A stretch of DNA of 64,000 nt. Source: Phytophthora colocasiae. Taxonomy: Eukaryota; Oomycota; Peronosporomycetes; Peronosporales; Peronosporaceae. Position numbers and translations under genes: made by a program. The notes below the pieces were generated by a model. The model saw nothing but the letters and a program-made list of their open reading frames with translations. It was not told the DNA's origin and did no database searches. The DNA is taken from positions 868,001-932,000 of the forward strand of contig JAGKQI010000098.1 of NCBI GenBank assembly GCA_018806915.1. Reading direction: 5' to 3'. This document shows positions 19,540 through 29,563 of this stretch, in pieces (the first letter of the stretch is position 1; each line of letters starts with the position of its first letter).

Positions 19540-21390
19540 TCAGTAGCGAAGGGAGATCGGGTTCTCGGAACGCTCCGTAGGTGTCATATGATCCTTCTTG
19601 ACGTCAGCGGGGACGTACTGGAGCCACTCTTCGTCCACATTCACCCTGGCCCATTGCATCCGAGCAGGCTCAATCGCGTCCAAGTCACCCAGTTGCGTCT
19701 CCAGACTCAGACACTTGGGACCCCCGAGCTCTGCGACTCTGGGATCTTGCCAGATCCAAGGGCAGGACTTGTCTGGGACAACCCAGATGCCAGGCTCTGA
19801 AAGCAACGACTCTGGGAAATCTTTGTGCCCCAGGACCTTTCGGATGAGGGCGTTGTGCTGACGAATCATGGTGGCTCGACGCATGGACCGGTACTTGTGA
19901 AGCTCCGCAGTCTTGTCGTCAGCCTCAACATCCATGGTCACCCAATGCGTTCGCTCCCAGAAGGCTTGAGCGTGCTTCTTCATGCTGCGCACAATGTCTT
20001 CTACGTCAGCCAACACCATGGGTCCCAGTTCGTCCCGCTTGTGGAAGTAAAACTCTGAGAATCTGTTGTCGAACATGACCTCCCAAGGGGCGCGCTTCTT
20101 GCGGATGACCGCACAGTACCGCTCAGAGTCCCAGCGCTTCTTGAGGATGGCACATGAGTGCTTGTGTACCTCGTAGTCTGGGAAACCCAATGTCTGGCCA
20201 GTGGTGGTCCTAGTGGAGCTCACTCGCTGTACTCTGATGCCATAGTACAACCAGGAGGATGCCTCACAGTCTGGTGTTTCCACCACCTGGAGCTCCTTGA
20301 CCGTCAGAGAATTGTAAGGCTTGGATACTAGACTACGTGCCTTCCCTGAAGAACCCTTGGACTTCGACCCACTTCCACTGGTGGATTTCGGGCGAGACTT
20401 GGGACTGGTATGGGCTTTTACTGATGCGATACTTCTCTTGGACTTCTTTGTGGGGATGATAGGTCCATCATCAGAGTCTGAGTCGTCATCAGAGTCCCGG
20501 GGACGCTTGGAACCAGGACGCGGGTGGTCATCGGACTTCTTGCTCCCGGACTTCTTGTCCCCAGACTTCTTGCTCCCAGACTTCTTATCTTGAGACTTCT
20601 TGTCTTCAGACTTGTCGCTCTCGGCATCGCTGTCGTCAGACGCACCGTCATCTGAGCTCCCGTCATCATCTTCGTCTCCAGACTCGACCACACCAGAATC
20701 TTTGTAATCAGGGTCGTCCTTGGGGTCATCGGCGGTGGACTCAACATCACTCTCCGGGTAATTCACGTGACCATCCAGGTCACCCCAGGCCGCAGGCTCA
20801 GTACCAGCCGAGATGTGACGATCCACCACCTCATCAGCCATCTGGTAGTAAACCTCAGGGACGTATCTGGCCCAAGGAGTGGAATCCAGACGACGGGAGA
20901 ATACCAGGCTCACCAACATCTGAATGAGAACCGGACTGCTAAAGAGACTGTGAGCTTTTTTGTCCGACGCTAACCACTCCATGGCCTTATCATACTTGAT
21001 CCCAGATAGCAGGGCTTGGCGGAGGTCGGGTCGAACTTCCTTCCAGACCACGTCACCAGGGAGCCTCTTGTGGACCTCAGACTTTGCCACCTTAGAATCT
21101 GCATTCGCCGGAAGCGCCGATTCTTCAACGGGCTTGTGTCCGGACGGGCGACGCTGCAAATTCTTGGGGTCCCACTTGAACGACCGCTTCGGAGATGATT
21201 TCAGATTCTGGGGTTTCGGTGGATATGACAGGTACCGTGGGCTCTCGCTCTTGGACTCTGAGGTTTCAGTACTTGGACGAGTAAGATCCAGAACTCTGGA
21301 GGTCCTCGCGGCCTTCTCAGCAGCCTGACGAGCTCGTTCCTCAGAAAGCCGTTTCTTGAAGTCAGGAACGGGCTTCTTTCGCGCGTCCAA
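19540..21390 (-). CDS. Chronos-like antisense ORF 2 (616 aa, unknown)
   Basis: The ORF runs from ATG at 21390 to TAG at 19540 on the strand opposite to gag-pol. Residues 1-110 are basic and Ser-rich. Residues 130-200 look folded (WKEVRPDLRQALLSG, VYYQMADEVVDRH). Residues 205-345 are very acidic and then alternate Lys/Ser/Asp (KKSGDKKSGSKKS), typical of disorder. Residues 350-600 look like a compact domain rich in aromatic residues (WLYYGIRVQRVSS, ILKKRWDSERYCAV, PWIWQDPRVAELG). No known domain was recognised. It overlaps antisense ORF 1 by 29 bases in another frame, like linked genes of one transcript. A clean 616-codon frame in an element whose pol carries stops argues for selection. A nuclear or chromatin role is only a guess from the composition. 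Confidence 0.7.
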   Translation of the reverse strand: MDARKKPVPDFKKRLSEERARQAAEKAARTSRVLDLTRPSTETSESKSESPRYLSYPPKPQNLKSSPKRSFKWDPKNLQRRPSGHKPVEESALPANADSKVAKSEVHKRLPGDVVWKEVRPDLRQALLSGIKYDKAMEWLASDKKAHSLFSSPVLIQMLVSLVFSRRLDSTPWARYVPEVYYQMADEVVDRHISAGTEPAAWGDLDGHVNYPESDVESTADDPKDDPDYKDSGVVESGDEDDDGSSDDGASDDSDAESDKSEDKKSQDKKSGSKKSGDKKSGSKKSDDHPRPGSKRPRDSDDDSDSDDGPIIPTKKSKRSIASVKAHTSPKSRPKSTSGSGSKSKGSSGKARSLVSKPYNSLTVKELQVVETPDCEASSWLYYGIRVQRVSSTRTTTGQTLGFPDYEVHKHSCAILKKRWDSERYCAVIRKKRAPWEVMFDNRFSEFYFHKRDELGPMVLADVEDIVRSMKKHAQAFWERTHWVTMDVEADDKTAELHKYRSMRRATMIRQHNALIRKVLGHKDFPESLLSEPGIWVVPDKSCPWIWQDPRVAELGGPKCLSLETQLGDLDAIEPARMQWARVNVDEEWLQYVPADVKKDHMTPTERSENPISLRY

Positions 21391-22657
21391 CTGTCACACT
21401 GATGATAGTCGTCCAGTTATCAGGGACGGTGGTGTCCTCTTGGTATGACACCAGAAGGTCATGAAGCCGACCCCAATTACCAGAGATTTCAGAATTCTCT
21501 TGTAAGAACTCTGAGAACCCCCACGGATCTGTGGGCTTGACCTCAGGACGCGACTTCAGAATCGAGACCTGTGCTTGAAGATCAGCGACTTGGGACTTCA
21601 GAACTGCCTTGTCCGACTTCAGAGCTTCCACTTGGTTCTGGTAGTGAGCCTTGAGGTCCTGAATCTCCGAAGCCATGCGTTCTTCTACCACACCGGCGTC
21701 TTGTTGGGCACACTTGAGCTCGTGTTTCCAGTATTGGCAGTGGAGTACCCACTCGCGCTTGATTTCTTCACACTCGGAGCGCGCTGCGGCCGCATCAATC
21801 AGAGCGACGCCGTTCTGAGAACCAACACGTTCTCGAAGGCGGCGGTGAGCAGCAGCCATGAGTTTCAAGCATCCAGCCGTCCGAAAGACCTTCTCGGCAA
21901 GGCGGGTGGGGGAGACGTGAGAAACCAGAGATCCCAGTTCCCGGCGAACATCCACAGACGACGTCAAAGCATCCAGAGTACGCACGTCTGGAGTCTGGGC
22001 GCACGGAGACACAACTTCGGTGGGGTCGAAGCTTGGAATCACTCGCTCCAGCTCCCGGAGGTCTTCATCAGTAAGTGCCTCGTAACCCACGAGCACACAG
22101 GGGCCACCGTACGCATTCGCTATGTGGCGCCCTCTTCTGAAGTCTTCAGCTCGCGCGGGGGTACTCACCAGAAAGGCACGTCCCTCTGGCTTCACGCTGG
22201 GAGCGATATAGTTCTGGGGAACATCAGAGTCCCCCAACGCCGTGACTTGGTCTTCTGTGGACGTCACCAGACCCTGACGAAACAGCCGATCGACCTCTTC
22301 TGTGGACAAAAGCCGTGGAGCACCAAAGGCTCGCGGTCTGAAGATACCAGGAGTTCCCTCAGAGAATTCAGAGTGAGATTCCCCACGTGAAGCCACCGGT
22401 GGCGAGAGATCACCAGCACCGGCCGAGTTCATGTCATTACCAGGGAGGTCCTCAGTCGGACCATCGACCTGTGAGTCGGTAGGTTTGGATGCATGGGCTG
22501 GGGCGCTAGGGCTGCCACCTGGCGATGTGGCTGAACCAACATCTCCACCCTGCGATATATTGGCAGTTGCCGAAGCAGGACAAGTGCCTGTGGCGTCGCC
22601 TGCCGCCCCACTCGGTGGGGCGTTTGAGCTCAGAGAAGTGTTCGTTTCCTCAGTCAT
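21362..22657 (-). CDS. Chronos-like antisense ORF 1 (coiled coil, unknown)
   Basis: I place the start at ATG 22657 (MTEETNTSLSS), just inside the 3' LTR; the frame is open further, to 22996, but that part lies in the LTR. The 431-residue product has a Gly/Ser/Ala/Pro-rich disordered N-terminus (1-100), a probable folded middle (LLSTEEVDRLFRQGL, GGPCVLVGYEALTDEDLREL) and a coiled coil near 315-385 (EIQDLKAHYQNQVEALKSDK). It ends at 21362, overlapping the start of antisense ORF 2. A transcript for both would start in the 3' LTR and run antisense. No known domain was recognised. It is unlike the element's Gag, though the coiled coil could mean self-association. Confidence 0.7.
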   Translation of the reverse strand: MTEETNTSLSSNAPPSGAAGDATGTCPASATANISQGGDVGSATSPGGSPSAPAHASKPTDSQVDGPTEDLPGNDMNSAGAGDLSPPVASRGESHSEFSEGTPGIFRPRAFGAPRLLSTEEVDRLFRQGLVTSTEDQVTALGDSDVPQNYIAPSVKPEGRAFLVSTPARAEDFRRGRHIANAYGGPCVLVGYEALTDEDLRELERVIPSFDPTEVVSPCAQTPDVRTLDALTSSVDVRRELGSLVSHVSPTRLAEKVFRTAGCLKLMAAAHRRLRERVGSQNGVALIDAAAARSECEEIKREWVLHCQYWKHELKCAQQDAGVVEERMASEIQDLKAHYQNQVEALKSDKAVLKSQVADLQAQVSILKSRPEVKPTDPWGFSEFLQENSEISGNWGRLHDLLVSYQEDTTVPDNWTTIISVTVGRAKEARS

Positions 22658-22884
22658 GAGCGAAAGGACGGAGTTTTGAAAATGATCGCCTGTTAGGCAA
22701 GTCAAATTCAAGTTTCTGAGTCTGAGAGAATCAGATTGTGCGACGGGACACCAGAGACTCTGAAAACCAGGCAACTGGCAAAGAGTTGCAGCTACGCTAC
22801 GCTCTGAAAACCGTCTATCAGAATGTTGGATAGGCCTGGCCATGATACACAGCTTGGAGAAAGTTCCGCACTGATGGATCGTGA

Positions 22885-22898
22885 CCAGGAGGGGCGGT
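22885..22898 (+). other. polypurine tract
   Basis: CCAGGAGGGGCGGT immediately precedes the 3' LTR; its purine run would prime plus-strand DNA synthesis. Confidence 0.65.
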
Positions 22899-24575
22899 TG
22901 ACGTGATGTTAATTCCGATTTTCGAGCGACAGGTAACGGGATGAGGTCTCTCAGAGATACGTTCTTCTGAGAGACTTTCCGCCAGAACTTAGGCACTCAT
23001 CGTCGGGGAAAGTTCGGTGACCAGACAGAGTGTAGTTGACCTTCAGAGTTGTGCACACTCTGAAGTACACTTCTGGTCCTTTGGGCCCCTTTACAGTCAG
23101 GCGAAGGTTTATCCACAGTCTTCCACAGATGTCGCACGGGTGCGGCCGCGTCCCAAAGTCCCTTTCGCTTATAACCCATAGTATAACCAATCACATCGTA
23201 ACGTAATATCCACCGTCCAGCGCGACGATGGATGGTTCAAGGATTCACAATATATACCCGCAGAGACCAAGTATCGCGCGCCGGACGCCGCGCACCCGCG
23301 CAACCCTCAAGATCTTCATGTACGTTGAAGCATTAGTGCTCCGTACTCTGGTTTCGTATTCAAGACTCTGGTATCTCTAACTCTGAGTGACCAAGACTCT
23401 GAAAAAACCAAGTGATATCAGACTCTGAAAACCAGGACACCAGACTCTGAAACCACCGAAGATTCAAGACCATACTGAAACCAAGTGAACCCAAGTTCAA
23501 GTCACGCATTCAAGTGATTACTGACCTGCACATCCCCCGTAATGACGTCTCTACCTGTCAACCCATCGAGATCGGCTGCACAGACTGCATACTGGGACCA
23601 AGTCAAAGTACCAGATGTATACAAAGACCAAGAGTACCTGAGATATGAAGACTGACTGCATAAAGGACGCAAAAGACGACAAGAAGGAGAGAGTTACCAG
23701 AGATATATGATAGTTATGAGGAAGATAAACGATAAACAGAGTTCAATTTGCTTGCTACTGCACAAGTCCGCTTGAGAGGTATTCAAGCCACTGCGTCATC
23801 ACGTACGTCGTGTGATCTCCACCAAATTCAATCCCCTTAGGTGGAGATCAGGTAACGTAGAGACCTGAAAGGACCCGCCTATTCCATATCCTAGTTGGGT
23901 CGTTTGTTTTGTCTCTAGCGGTAGCCCATTTCATATTGCTCGTTTGGACAGGCTCTGGAAACTAGACAGTCATTTTCAGAGTGCAAGGTAGACTGTTATA
24001 TATAGCCGATTGTATTGGTTTATATTTTCCCTCTATACTAGAGGGTGGTGCGCGAACGTAAAGGGATACCAGACAGACCAGGTGTCTGGTAGTAAGTCCC
24101 TAGTTGACCTGGAGTGTTAGCCCACCGTTCAAGGGCCTAGAAAGAATAAGAACGGCTGTATATATTTGTATATTTTCGAACTCTGTGTATTGGTTGTTTA
24201 TCTCTGAAAGTCAGGTGGATTTGTGATATTCAGACACCGATTTCAGACTTTCTCTGGTATATTAACCTCTTTTCGACCGCCGACTTCCTGGAAACCATCT
24301 TGGTTCCCAGAGATTCCGACTCCCGAACGCTCCTGGAAGGATTTCCTGAATACCGACACCAGACTCCAAGGGAACCCCAACTTCTCTTCACAACACATTC
24401 TCAGACTCCGGCGAGGGTCATATTTCTGAAGACAACGAACCCACGAGGATACCGCAAGGTACCACACGCCAACCTACCGTTGTACGGCTCTGAAAACCCC
24501 TTTTCAGTAGTCGTATAACTAGGGTTCACTATACGCCCCCTGCTCCGCGACCAAAGTTTCACCGACTTCGCGACA
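22899..24575 (+). repeat. 3' LTR of Chronos-like element
   Basis: It is 1677 bp, same ends as the 5' LTR, about 99% identical outside the inverted block. It lacks 11 bases present near 8760 in the 5' LTR and has about 9 extra bases near 24470. If it holds a bidirectional promoter it could also drive the antisense ORFs beginning at 22657. Confidence 0.92.
22932..23214 (-). repeat. 283-bp LTR block in inverted orientation
   Basis: It is the reverse complement of 7478-7760 at the equivalent position. Here it lies 275 bases upstream of the antisense ORF 1 start, so any promoter inside it points the other way than in the 5' LTR. Confidence 0.9.
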
Positions 24576-25628
24576 GGAGCGTCCTGCGAAGCAGGGATAG
24601 TGGCATGAGAGGCGGGAGCCACAGCCGTCGTGTGACGAGGAAAGCGGCCGGGCCGCCTGCGTAGCTTCGCGTATTGGAAGACCTTCGCCCCACTACAGGA
24701 CGGCGAGATCGAAGTGGACTATGAGGAGTCCGTACACCTGCGTCTCCTGTTCCTGCGAGCTCTCGGACGACTCGATCTGAGCTGCGCTCTCCACGTGATT
24801 TGCGTCGGTACTCAATTCCTCGGCAGCTGCGTCAGCCCAATCCATTCCCTGCTCGCGATGAGCCAGAGTCGCTCAGGGGCGTCGAAGACGCGATCACCAA
24901 CCCTCTGGATGAGGCGCAGGAGGCCTCTATGAGCGGTTCTCCAGAGTCACGTCGACCGGTCCTACGGGACATCGTGGGGACTTCGTCGCGACACGACTAC
25001 GGCTTCGAGCCTCGTGACCCTGCCGAGCAGGTGAAACAGGTAATGGCGCAGCCAAACCTGTACGGATACGCCATACCTCGCACAGCGGCTGAGATCCAGC
25101 AGCGGCAAGGGCTCCATGAGCGTTTCCTGAACCCGCAGGTATCCACACTCACCGAGTATCGGCAACGCTTGGATAAGCAACGACGACGCGAGTCTGTGCC
25201 TCAGATGAGGGCGTATCCGCTCCTACTTCAGACCGGAGAGACGACCAGGGACTACATGGTCCATGTGGCCACCTGGGCCGAGGCTTCACGGAAGCTCGCG
25301 TCGTTTGATCGGCTCATGGAGAGCTGCTCCGAGGTGGACGTCCGCCTCGCTCGAGGTCTACTCTTCAGGACCTGACCACGCACTGTGCTGGTGGTCGAGG
25401 ACGACCTCAGCTAAGGCTGGCGTAGGGTAAGACTCCGAGGTTGGTAGACTAGAGCAGGGTGTGGATGCAACAGCGTGTACGAGTATCTGTCGAGTGGTTT
25501 AGCCAACCTCATTCTGGAATTTGCAGAGTACAATACAAGCAAGGTTTCTAAGGAAGCGCCAGCTTCCCTCGTGAGTGTGTTCATTCGGATCACACTACAA
25601 AGTTAACTTTAGTGTCGACGGAAACGAC
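24576..25628 (+). other. unassigned segment with an unidentified ORF
   Basis: By the target duplication this should be what followed Gypsy-A position 7444, but no Gypsy-A feature was recognised in it. It contains one open frame, listed next, and otherwise nothing identifiable. Confidence 0.4.
24929..25375 (+). CDS. unidentified ORF, 149 codons or more
   Basis: The first ATG is at 24929, but the frame is open from at least 24800 and the upstream part also looks coding (RRYSIPRQLRQPNPF). The product has a Pro/Ser-rich start, then a helical, charged region (RTAAEIQQRQGLHERF, LTEYRQRLDKQRRRES, VHVATWAEASRKLASFDRLM). No family was recognised. It stands 250 bases before the gag of Gypsy-C and could be an accessory or gag-like ORF of that element or of the interrupted Gypsy-A. 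It could equally be a decayed fragment. Confidence 0.35.
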   Translation: MSGSPESRRPVLRDIVGTSSRHDYGFEPRDPAEQVKQVMAQPNLYGYAIPRTAAEIQQRQGLHERFLNPQVSTLTEYRQRLDKQRRRESVPQMRAYPLLLQTGETTRDYMVHVATWAEASRKLASFDRLMESCSEVDVRLARGLLFRT

Positions 25629-26555
25629 ATGGACAACGCAAGTGCACCGACGGATGCGACTGCTGACGCTGGTGCTACAACCAATGTGGCACAGCCTGCT
25701 GCAGGAACCGGACGAGTATTGCGGTCAGGAACGACGGTGGCAACACCATCAGCGAATGCGGGCCAAGCCACGCGAACTCGAAGCAAGGGCAAGAAACCCG
25801 CTCGCAAGGAAACCCAGGGAAGATCTCGACGAGTCGAAGCTCCTCCAGCTCCGGCCGGACCGAGGAGCGGCTCGACGTCGAGGCCCGTCAACCAGGAAGT
25901 AGATTTCCTCACCGTGGCCCATCCGATCTTTGCGGTCACGGCGGCACCGAAGGTGGAAGGCACGTCACGCGAAGCGCTTACCCGATGGGTGGACCTTCGT
26001 CTGGAATACGAAGAGATCATGAGGGCGCGCTGCGAAGCATCTGGTCAAGATCTGAAGTCGGTGATGAGGTCGATACGAAACTCTTTCGACATCAGTTTTC
26101 TCGAAACACTTTGTGAGACGAAGTGGGACAAGAGGAAGGACGAAGTCACGGATGAGTTCATTTGGGACTGGATAATGAAGACTGTACAAAGCTTCAAGAA
26201 CAATGTCCTGCCGAACATCGACGGGCTCTTCCAAGAGCAGCTAGTGATGACCACGGCGAAGACGGACGTCGACGCCAGAGTCATGGATTACTTCCATCTG
26301 TGCAATACGATTGTCAAGAACAACGATTTGGCTGGTATGTTTGCGGATGAAGACAGAACAAAGAAGAAATGCAAAGTCCTGTTGAACTGCTTACCTGACG
26401 AGCTGAAGTTGAGAGTGAAGAACGAGATCGACTTCCGTTTGCCGGCAGCAAAGTCAAGCATCGCTGAACTCTTCAAGATCGTAAGTGAGAAGGCTCTCGA
26501 GATTGAACGAGAGGACAAAGCCTTGTCACGGAGCACAAAACGATCCATCGGATAG
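25629..26555 (+). CDS. Gypsy-C gag
   Basis: The start is ATG 25629. Residues 1-100 are Ala/Thr/Arg-rich and disordered. Residues 115-300 look like a Gag capsid-type helical domain (LTRWVDLRLEYEEIMRARC, FIWDWIMKTVQSFKNNVLP, VMDYFHLCNTIVKNNDLAG, LLNCLPDELKLRVKNEIDF). No zinc knuckle remains in frame after residue 308, where TAG at 26553 stops the ORF. It would form the particle shell. The assignment rests on position before pol and on fold-like features rather than on a signature. Confidence 0.6.
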   Translation: MDNASAPTDATADAGATTNVAQPAAGTGRVLRSGTTVATPSANAGQATRTRSKGKKPARKETQGRSRRVEAPPAPAGPRSGSTSRPVNQEVDFLTVAHPIFAVTAAPKVEGTSREALTRWVDLRLEYEEIMRARCEASGQDLKSVMRSIRNSFDISFLETLCETKWDKRKDEVTDEFIWDWIMKTVQSFKNNVLPNIDGLFQEQLVMTTAKTDVDARVMDYFHLCNTIVKNNDLAGMFADEDRTKKKCKVLLNCLPDELKLRVKNEIDFRLPAAKSSIAELFKIVSEKALEIEREDKALSRSTKRSIG

Positions 26556-26916
26556 GAGTTGAAGTCAACTGCGGCGACACCACGCCCCCCTTAGCGTTCA
26601 AGGACGGCAACGAACAACGGAAAATCTCAGGGAGCTCAGTCACAGACTGCTCCCCGGCAGATATTTCGGACAGTGTCAAATCAGGCACACCCAGGACCGA
26701 AATGAGGTTGCTGGACGTGTGGCGGTCAGCACCGCCAATCTGACTGCCCCGACAAATCCGACGACAACACCACGGCAACGCGAAAAACGAAACCGGGGAA
26801 GCACCGCAAAGCTAAAAAGGATTAGCATGTGCCTTCCTGACCAACCAGGTCAACCACGTATGATGCGTGTTGGTGGTGTGGTGAATGTTGAATAGTGTCC
26901 GGATTCGGGGGAGGAG

Positions 26917-27180
26917 ATGTCGTGCATCAGCACTACGACCCTGAGAAAGATCGTTGAGCAAGGTGTGAATTGTGATGTGACGGAGCTAGCAGCTCCAATA
27001 GCGTGTGAGCTTCCAGGTGGGAAGAAGACGTGGGCACGAGAGTCAACAACGCTGCGTCTGTCCCTAATGACAGCAGCAGACCCTGTCAATATCTCCAAAC
27101 CTGTGAAGTGTTTGGTGTTAAACAATGAAGGAGACGAGTTCCTCCTTGGTGATGACGTACTGAAGATACTCGGCAATTGA
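26917..27180 (+). pseudogene. Gypsy-C protease remnant
   Basis: The frame gives the second half of a retropepsin-like domain: KCLVLNNEGDEFLLGDDVLKILG, in which the LLGDDVL run matches the conserved hydrophobic-Gly segment near the protease C-terminus. The active-site DSG is not visible in this frame; the 360 bases before it contain only decayed sequence. A frameshift at about 27175 separates it from the next frame. Confidence 0.55.
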
Positions 27181-27193
27181 TATCGAACGACAA

Positions 27194-28507
27194 TTGAAAT
27201 TGTTGGCAGCCCCAAGCGGGGATGACAGAGATGATGATGAGGCTTTACCGGACGTGGCAACAGGTGACAAGGATGAAGTCGCCATTCGACTAGCTGTGGA
27301 ATTGATGATTGAGCAAGCACTGTCTGAGAGTTTTCCTGAGAACCGAGTCGAGCGGCTACGCACTATCGTGTATGCCTACGATGTCTGGAGGATTGTGCTC
27401 GGTGACGACCCTCCTGCCAAAGTAGAGCCGATGCGTGTGAAGATGAAGACGGGCTGCAGGCCTTTCAAGGCTAAAGCTCGCAAGTATGCACCAGAGTACC
27501 AGGCATTTCTGGAGTCATTCAATGAGATGTTGGTCATGGGTTGAGTGTACGAAAACCCATTAAGTCGATGGGCTTGTGCAGCATTGCCTGTGCGCAAGCG
27601 AGGCGGTGTCGAGTTCCGGCAAACAGTGGACTATAAGCCGTTCAATGCGCAGACAGAACCAATGGCTGGACTGATGCCGAACTTGCATGTGGTCTTGGAG
27701 AACGTGAGAGGTTGCAGCCACTTCGGGCTTTTTCACTTCATCAAGGGCTACTGGCAGCTCCCTCTTGCGAAAGAGTGCCAGGAGCTGTTGTCTTACATGA
27801 CACACAGGAAGATCTGCACGCCTCGTCGAGTACCTCAAGGCAGTGCAGACGCAGCTTTGTATTTCCAGTCGACGATTGAACGTTGCTACGCCGAGCTGTT
27901 GTACAAGCATTTATTAGTCTGGATCGACGACTTACTGCTGTATGCTGTCGATGTAAACACGTACCTCGATAAATTGCAACAGCTACTGGAGCTTACAGCA
28001 AAATTTGGGTTTAAGCTGAGTGCTGCGAAGTCCTGTCTGTACAAGCGAGAGGTGAAATGGTGTGATAGAGTGATCAATGGAGAAGGTGCCAAACATGACG
28101 CCGAGCGAATCAGAGCACTGACAAGCATGCCATACGCTAACAACGCTGATGAACTGCAACAGTTTTTGTGTTCGACAAACTGGATGAGAGACAGCATCGT
28201 TAATTATGCACGAATGGCTCGCTCTCTGCAGGACGCCCTCAATCAAGCGATGTCGACAGCGTCGAGGAGAACGAAGCGAGTGGCAGCGGGAATTCAAGTC
28301 GCACTCATCGAGCAAGAATGCGAGGCGTACGACAAACTGAAGCAGGCACTGGCAGATGCAGCCACCCTAGCTTTCCCAAAGCCCGACTCTGAAATGATCT
28401 TACCCACAGACGCTTCTGACGTTGGTTGGTCAGTTATAGTATCACAGGTGGCAAACAGGAAAAGTGATGCAGACATCCAGGACCAACAACATGAACTATT
28501 GATCTGA
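27194..28507 (+). pseudogene. Gypsy-C reverse transcriptase
   Basis: Frame 2 is open from 27194 except for TGA at 27542-27544 (between LVMG and VYENPLSRWA, probably a former TGG). Reverse transcriptase features are FRQTVDYKPFNAQTEP, FHFIKGYWQLPL, VPQGSADAALYFQ and the catalytic WIDDLLLY. Both Asp residues of the active site are present; the position before x-DD is Trp instead of Tyr or Phe. The RNase H begins with LPTDASDVGWS. A second in-frame TGA is at 28505-28507. Confidence 0.8.
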
Positions 28508-29563
28508 CTCGGTGGTACGTTCACTAGGGCCCAAAGAAACTGGAGCGTCATTGAAAAGGAAGCATACCCGATCATCGTGGCGTGTGATAAACTCAGCTAT
28601 CTACTTCTCCGACCGCGTGGCTTTCGCATTTACTGCGACCACCGCAACCTGATACATGTATTCGCACCCGGACATGAGGTCAAGAAGCACGTTAGAGGTA
28701 AACTTTTGCGGTGGTCCATGAAAGTAATGGAGTATCGGTACACTATCGAGCATATCGACGGCACGCACAACGTTTGGGCGGACATGGTGTCCAGGGGTTG
28801 TGCCCCTAGCGTAGCGAGCGTGGCAGTGAAGCGAGTCAACCTTCGACGAGGACGTGATACCGAAGTCACTCAGCGTACCAACGCTAGTACCCGTGTACCG
28901 ATCCGGCCGTTCCGTGACGGCAATTTCGTATGGCCAACTACAGATGAACTACTTGAAGCTCAACAGCGGCACATTGTGGAGCGTCCACAAGGCTTGATGA
29001 GAAGAGCGGATGGTCTACTATGCAGTAATGAGCGGATTTGGATTCCCACGGAGGAGTCGAGTCTACTGCAAAGGCTACTAGTGATTGGTCACTGCGGAGC
29101 GCAGGGTCACCGAGGTCGCGAAGCATTGATGAATGTGATCAATCGACGGTTTTTCGTGCGGAATCTATCAGCCGTGGTCAAGGCTTTCCTTGCTGGCTGC
29201 CTCATGTGCCAGCATGTAAAAGGGGGGAAGTTAGTGAACCGACCATGGGCAGAGACATTCCGATGCAACGAAAGAAATGGAGCACTTCACTGGGATTTTC
29301 TACATCTCGGTGAATCGTACGGCAACTACAAGTATCTACTCGTACTTAAGGACGATGCAACTCATTTCTGTGAGCTCGTGCCTTGTGCCTCACCGACCGC
29401 AGAGGTGGCCGCTGCATCAATATTGGACTGGCACAGTCGCTACGGAACTCCGCGTGTGTGGATGAGCGACCAAGGCAGTCATTTTAAGAACCGTGGTAGC
29501 AGAAGTGGCGAGACGCCTCGACAGCTATCAACGCTTCACTCTGGCGTACAGTCCCTGGATTAA
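28508..29563 (+). pseudogene. Gypsy-C RNase H and integrase
   Basis: The same frame continues after the TGA: the RNase H glutamate segment (IEKEAYPIIVACDKL), IYCDHRNLI, and NVWADMVSRG. The integrase follows with its zinc finger (GHCGAQGHRG, CLMCQHVKGG) and catalytic Asp residues in LHWDFLHLGES and MSDQGSHFK. The frame shifts at about 29510, before the catalytic Glu, which is read in another frame (INGSIERLNRD). Confidence 0.78.

Larger units (their letters stand above)
7445..24575 (+). mobile_element. 17.1-kb Chronos-like Gypsy LTR retrotransposon
   Basis: The LTRs (7445-9120 and 22899-24575) start TGACGTGATG and end CGACA, and are about 99% identical by eye. The flanks carry GGAG on both sides (7441-7444 and 24576-24579), a 4-bp target duplication. 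Inside are a primer-binding site, gag, zinc knuckles, pol with protease, reverse transcriptase, a degenerate RNase H, an archaeal-type second RNase H, integrase and chromodomain, then two overlapping antisense ORFs and a polypurine tract. From memory, oomycete Ty3/Gypsy elements with an extra plant-like RNase H plus a chromodomain were named Chronos. The great length also recalls the long elements of P. infestans. Three in-frame stops in gag and pol suggest this copy cannot move alone. Confidence 0.9.

Noticed and set aside
21575..22390. 271-codon plus-strand ORF in the Chronos-like element
   Set aside because: It lies fully opposite antisense ORF 1, has no domain-like pattern, and looks like a by-product of that frame's codon use.
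22658..22996. N-terminal extension of antisense ORF 1 into the 3' LTR
   Set aside because: The extra 113 codons are LTR sequence and depend on the inverted block; ATG 22657 is a better start.
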